A DNA stretch of 64,000 bases from Pseudoselenomonas ruminantium (GTDB taxonomy: Bacteria > Bacillota > Negativicutes > Selenomonadales > Selenomonadaceae): contig SVCA01000003.1 of NCBI GenBank assembly GCA_015058625.1, forward strand, positions 62,001-126,000. The letters are read 5' to 3'. Below the pieces are notes generated by a model. The model saw nothing but the letters and a program-made list of their open reading frames with translations, was not told where the DNA came from and ran no database searches. Positions 60,686 to 64,000 of this stretch are shown in pieces. A program made the translations under genes and the position numbers. Position 1 is the first letter of the stretch; every line of letters begins with the position of its first letter.

Positions 60686-61726
60686 CTAATCCTGCAAATG
60701 CTTGTTGCGCAGCTGACCGCAGGCCGCCTGAATATCCGTGCCCATCTCGCGGCGCACAGTCACATTCACATGATGGCTCGCCAGATACCCTTCAAACCAG
60801 TCAATCCGTGCCTTGGACGGACGCAAGAGACTCCTCTCCACCACGGGATTGATGGGAATGAGATTGACGCTGGCCAGCTGACCATGCATAAGCGCCGTAA
60901 GCTCTTTGGCCTGCTGCTCACCGTCATTTAACTGGTCAATCAGGATGTACTCATAGGTCACACGGCGCTTGGTCTTGTCGGCATAGTTCTTTGCCGCTGC
61001 CACCACATCTTTCAAGGGGTATTTGCGGTTGATGGGCATGATTTCCGAGCGCAGCTCCTGATTCGGCGCATGCAGGGACACCGACAGGGAAATGGGCATG
61101 CCCTCCTCTGCCAGTTTGTACATGTTGGGCACAATCCCTGACGTGGACAGCGTGATATTGCGGTATCCCAGGCCCAAAGTATAGGGCTCATGGATAAGGC
61201 GCAGGAACTTCACGACCTCGTCGTAGTTCATCAGGGGTTCCCCGCTGCCCATAATCACCATGGTATCCACCTTGCTGCCGGACTCCTCCCGCAACATATC
61301 ATTGATGGTCACCGCCTGCGCCAAGATTTCCCCACAGGTCAAATCACGGGCCAGACCATGGAGGGTGGAAGCGCAGAAAGCGCAGCCCATATTGCAGCCG
61401 GCCTGCGTGGAAACGCAGATGCTGTTGCCATAAGGCTGACGCATAAGTACCGTTTCAATAGCAGTGCCATCGGCAAACTCCAGCAGGAATTTCGTGGTCT
61501 TTTCATCCTGTGAATCGAGCCGCGCCTTAATCTTCGGACGGCCAATGGTGAAATTCTCCGCCAGCTGCTCACGCAAAGCCTTCGACAGGTTGGTCATGGC
61601 GGAAAAATCCACCGCCCCACGCTGATAGAGCCATTCGGCAATCTGTTTGGCGCGGAACTTCTGCACCTTAAAGGGTGCCAAGACTTCCTGCAACTCTGCT
61701 AAAGTCAACCCAAATATATTTGTCAA
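60686..61726 (-). CDS. rlmN: 23S rRNA/tRNA adenine-C2 methyltransferase RlmN (radical SAM)
   Basis: 346 residues from a TTG 4 nt after the rsmB stop, with AAGGAT before it; a longer frame lies inside rsmB. Radical SAM cluster CNMGCAFC, C-terminal catalytic cysteine region MGTDIQAACGQLRN, and MGSGEPLMNYDEV (GEP motif). It methylates A2503 of 23S rRNA and some tRNAs. It lies 2 nt before the FhaA-like gene. Confidence 0.95.
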   Translation of the reverse strand: MTNIFGLTLAELQEVLAPFKVQKFRAKQIAEWLYQRGAVDFSAMTNLSKALREQLAENFTIGRPKIKARLDSQDEKTTKFLLEFADGTAIETVLMRQPYGNSICVSTQAGCNMGCAFCASTLHGLARDLTCGEILAQAVTINDMLREESGSKVDTMVIMGSGEPLMNYDEVVKFLRLIHEPYTLGLGYRNITLSTSGIVPNMYKLAEEGMPISLSVSLHAPNQELRSEIMPINRKYPLKDVVAAAKNYADKTKRRVTYEYILIDQLNDGEQQAKELTALMHGQLASVNLIPINPVVERSLLRPSKARIDWFEGYLASHHVNVTVRREMGTDIQAACGQLRNKHLQD

Positions 61727-61730
61727 TGTC

Positions 61731-63065
61731 TTATCCTTTCGCTTTGCGCATACGTGCAATAAAGAAACCGTCGGTACCATCCCGCTGCGGATAGAGCTGT
61801 ACCATCTTATCCTGACGCTTCACCGGCAGAAAAGAACCTGTCTGTTCCAAAGTAAATTCCGGATGACGGGTCAAAAAGGCCTCCACTACCTCGTCATTTT
61901 CTGACGGGTCAATGGTGCAGGTACTGTAAACGAGTACACCGCCGGCTTTTAGTGCCTTAGCCGCACTATCGAGAATTTCTCCCTGTAGAGGCGGCAAGGC
62001 CGCAATCTCCTCAGCACTCTTATTCCAGCGGGCATCCGGCTTGCGCCGCAGAACTCCCAAACCGGAACAGGGTGCATCCACGAGCACCCGGTCAGCCATA
62101 TCCTCATACTCTTCACCCACTTCGCGGGCATCGAGCAAGGTAGGTTCAATAATGGTAATACCCAGACGCTGCGCATTTTCTTCAATGCGTTCCAGCTTAT
62201 GCTCGTAGATATCTCCGGCCACAATACGGCCCTCGTTCTTCATCAGCGCCGCCATATGAGTGGTCTTGCCCCCCGGAGCACTGCAGCAGTCGATAATGAG
62301 TTCACCGGGCTGCGGGTCAACGACATGAGCAACCAGCATGGAGCTTTCGTCCTGTACCTGACAGAGCCCGTTCTGCAACGGCGCCAGATTATCCAACGCT
62401 CCATGGGCCGTAACGAGTATCCCCTCCGGCGTCCACTGGCTTTCCTGCACTTCCGCGCCTGACTCCTGCAACACCTTTAACAAGTCCTCGCGATTGCTCT
62501 TTAGCGTGTTGGTACGCACTGAAAGTACCGGCTGGCCGTTATCAAAGGCGCAGAGTGCTTCCGCTTCTTCAAAGCCGAACTGCTTAACCCAGCGCTTCAC
62601 CAGCCAATAGGGATGCTGACTCTTTAAGGCCAGTCCTTCCGTTGCCTTGCCTTTGCCTTCGGGGAAAGCCGCTTTTCCCGGCTCCCGTACGGCGGTACGC
62701 AATACAGCGTTCACAAACTTCACCGTGCCTGCATGGCTGTACTTCTTGGTCAGTTCCACCGCCGTATTGCAGGCCGCCGAAGCTGGCACCTTGTCCAGAT
62801 AGAAAATCTGGTAAAGCCCCAGCCGCAGGATATCCCGCACCATCGGCGGGATTTTCTTTAGCGGCCGGTTTACATAGCGGCGCAGAATCCAGTCGAGGGT
62901 ATCCCCGGCCTTCACCGCACCATAGACGAGTTCTGTCACAAAACGGCGGTCCTGGTCGGAAAGTTCCGCCTTGCGCAGATGACGGGCCAGAGCCACATTG
63001 GCATAGGCGCCTTCCTCATGCACTTCATTTAATATCTTAATCGCGATTTCCCGCGCTTTATCCAT
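61731..63065 (-). CDS. rsmB: 16S rRNA (cytosine-967-C5)-methyltransferase RsmB
   Basis: 444 residues from an ATG overlapping the DUF116 stop by 8 nt; a longer frame lies in that gene. N-terminal NusB-like RNA-binding domain (MDKAREIAIKILNEVHE), SAM domain with CSAPGGKTTHMA, DAPCSGLGVLRRKPDARW and catalytic cysteine in VYSTCTIDPSEND. The fmt, rsmB, rlmN order is conserved in Firmicutes. Confidence 0.95.
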   Translation of the reverse strand: MDKAREIAIKILNEVHEEGAYANVALARHLRKAELSDQDRRFVTELVYGAVKAGDTLDWILRRYVNRPLKKIPPMVRDILRLGLYQIFYLDKVPASAACNTAVELTKKYSHAGTVKFVNAVLRTAVREPGKAAFPEGKGKATEGLALKSQHPYWLVKRWVKQFGFEEAEALCAFDNGQPVLSVRTNTLKSNREDLLKVLQESGAEVQESQWTPEGILVTAHGALDNLAPLQNGLCQVQDESSMLVAHVVDPQPGELIIDCCSAPGGKTTHMAALMKNEGRIVAGDIYEHKLERIEENAQRLGITIIEPTLLDAREVGEEYEDMADRVLVDAPCSGLGVLRRKPDARWNKSAEEIAALPPLQGEILDSAAKALKAGGVLVYSTCTIDPSENDEVVEAFLTRHPEFTLEQTGSFLPVKRQDKMVQLYPQRDGTDGFFIARMRKAKG

Positions 63066-63864
63066 TATCTTGCTCCTTGGGAATGATGATTTTTTCCAAC
63101 TGGGCACGAACTTCCGCCATGTCCACATGGGTATTGTAGCAAGGACCGTTGGGACGGATATTTAAGACGCCCACCGCCGGCAGAGGATAGACATCCTGAA
63201 TGCCGCTCATGAGGTCCCGCTCACAGGCAATGGCGAGCACCGCCTTCGGCCGGGTGTTGTAGACAACCTGACGGGCCAAAGTCCCCCCCGTAGCCACAAA
63301 GAAATGGAAGCCCATTTCCTCGGACAAGGTCACCAGCGAACCGATATCGCAGCCGCCGCAGCGTTTGCAATTATTGGGGTCCCGAGTGATTTTATGCGGA
63401 CAGGTGGCCAGCTGCAGGCAGTGCGGCGTTACCACGAGCAACTTGTCCGCCGGCACCTTGATGCCCATGCGGTTAAACATGAGATTGCTCGTAGCAATGA
63501 AGGAGCCCTCCAACTGACGCTTGCGGATGCCAAATATTTTGGCCACATAAACCGCCACCGGAAAGAGCATATTGATAAGCTCATAGGTCTGCCGCTGCAA
63601 AAAGGGCAGATAAAACCAGCCCTTTACCGCCAGTACCATATTCAATATAGCCAGCAAGGCTCCTGCACTCAGCAGGATAAACACGCCGCCCACAATCATC
63701 GGCAGCATTGCCGCAATCTCGGCCAGTCCCAAACGGGCAATGTACCAGATAACATAGAGCAGAGCCGATGCCAGCACCGTAGTCAGGGCAAGCACGCCGA
63801 TAAACAGCCGCTTCTTGGCCCTGCCCGGCAATGTATAGGTTTTCTTTTGGGTCGAATCTGTCAT
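63058..63864 (-). CDS. DUF116 domain membrane protein
   Basis: 268 residues from the ATG behind GGGAAG; an ATG four codons earlier lacks a ribosome-binding site. Two N-terminal helices (about 20-45 and 55-85) precede a cytoplasmic domain with conserved cysteines: CLQLATCPHKI, NCKRCGGCDIGSL, ACERDL and PCYNTHVD. These suggest metal or Fe-S binding. The function is unknown. It stands between fmt and rsmB. Confidence 0.88.
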   Translation of the reverse strand: MTDSTQKKTYTLPGRAKKRLFIGVLALTTVLASALLYVIWYIARLGLAEIAAMLPMIVGGVFILLSAGALLAILNMVLAVKGWFYLPFLQRQTYELINMLFPVAVYVAKIFGIRKRQLEGSFIATSNLMFNRMGIKVPADKLLVVTPHCLQLATCPHKITRDPNNCKRCGGCDIGSLVTLSEEMGFHFFVATGGTLARQVVYNTRPKAVLAIACERDLMSGIQDVYPLPAVGVLNIRPNGPCYNTHVDMAEVRAQLEKIIIPKEQDNG

Positions 63865-63882
63865 TTTACTTCCCATATACGG

Positions 63883-64000
63883 TCAGTCAAACTTTGCCCC
63901 AGCGGCAAAGCCGTGACCATTCAGATAATCAGCAGCTCCCATTTTCTTCTTGCCAGGAGCCTGCAGTTCCAAAATCTCCAGCACTTCATCACCGGCAGCC
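63883..64000 (-). CDS. fmt: Methionyl-tRNA formyltransferase, C-terminal end only
   Basis: The last 38 codons are visible, starting AAGDEVLEILELQAPGKKKM and ending GFAAGAKFD. This matches the C-terminal domain of Fmt (LQ-x2-GKK-M-x-A-x2-[FY]L-x-G), and the fmt-rsmB neighbourhood is the expected one. Most of the gene lies beyond the right edge. Confidence 0.8.
   Translation of the reverse strand, partial: AAGDEVLEILELQAPGKKKMGAADYLNGHGFAAGAKFD

Overview
The window comes from a Negativicutes bacterium (a diderm member of the Firmicutes), most likely Selenomonas or a close relative. Two kinds of gene support this. Outer-membrane genes are present: a TonB-dependent receptor with ExbB, ExbD and TonB, and a two-partner secretion pair (TpsB/TpsA). 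They sit beside typical Firmicutes housekeeping genes: PASTA kinase, PP2C phosphatase, RsgA, GatCAB and the fmt-rsmB-rlmN order. The genus is inferred; no rRNA, tRNA or CRISPR array was seen. Nearly all genes lie on the minus strand, so operons read from high to low coordinates.

Layout. 1-1840: a redox set (TlpA-like lipoprotein, a 46-residue CXXC protein, and a polyferredoxin cut by the window edge), then an isolated P-loop fragment and a 53-residue unknown gene with its own terminator. 1952-6517: an arabinoside module of GH127 beta-L-arabinofuranosidase and GPH symporter, divergent from a frameshifted AraC-type activator. 6673-9797: HD hydrolase, sodium:solute symporter and a C39-like protein. 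9810-12819: a five-gene operon (YczE/YitT-like membrane protein, EFR1 flavodoxin-ferredoxin, an unknown protein, an XRE regulator, DUF2284) behind a strong promoter. 13053-14888: decayed MobA/MobL relaxase.

15031-31187: a two-partner secretion locus. It encodes the TpsB pore and a 4820-residue TpsA exoprotein with two TPS-like domains and near-identical 225-residue repeats. A run of nine G lies inside the apparent promoter, which suggests phase-variable expression. 31258-33087: a small unknown gene and a DNPH1-like hydrolase plus P-loop NTPase pair. 33110-34556: rlmD. 34563-41283: a seven-gene iron-uptake operon (ABC permease, ATPase, binding protein, TonB-dependent receptor, ExbB, ExbD, TonB) behind two Fur-like boxes.

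41324-64000: housekeeping. This holds a phosphoglycolate-phosphatase-like HAD enzyme, a PaaI thioesterase, gatCAB, priA, cbiE-cbiD, a flippase-like membrane protein, folE2-queC, rpe and rsgA. Next comes a growth and division signalling cluster (PASTA kinase, class B PBP, SEDS protein, PP2C phosphatase, two FHA proteins) in an order familiar from Actinobacteria, followed by rlmN, rsmB, a DUF116 protein and the 3' end of fmt.

The most interesting points are the G-tract promoter and duplicated TPS domain of the giant adhesin, the small CXXC/TlpA/polyferredoxin set, and the small unknown genes flanked by terminators.
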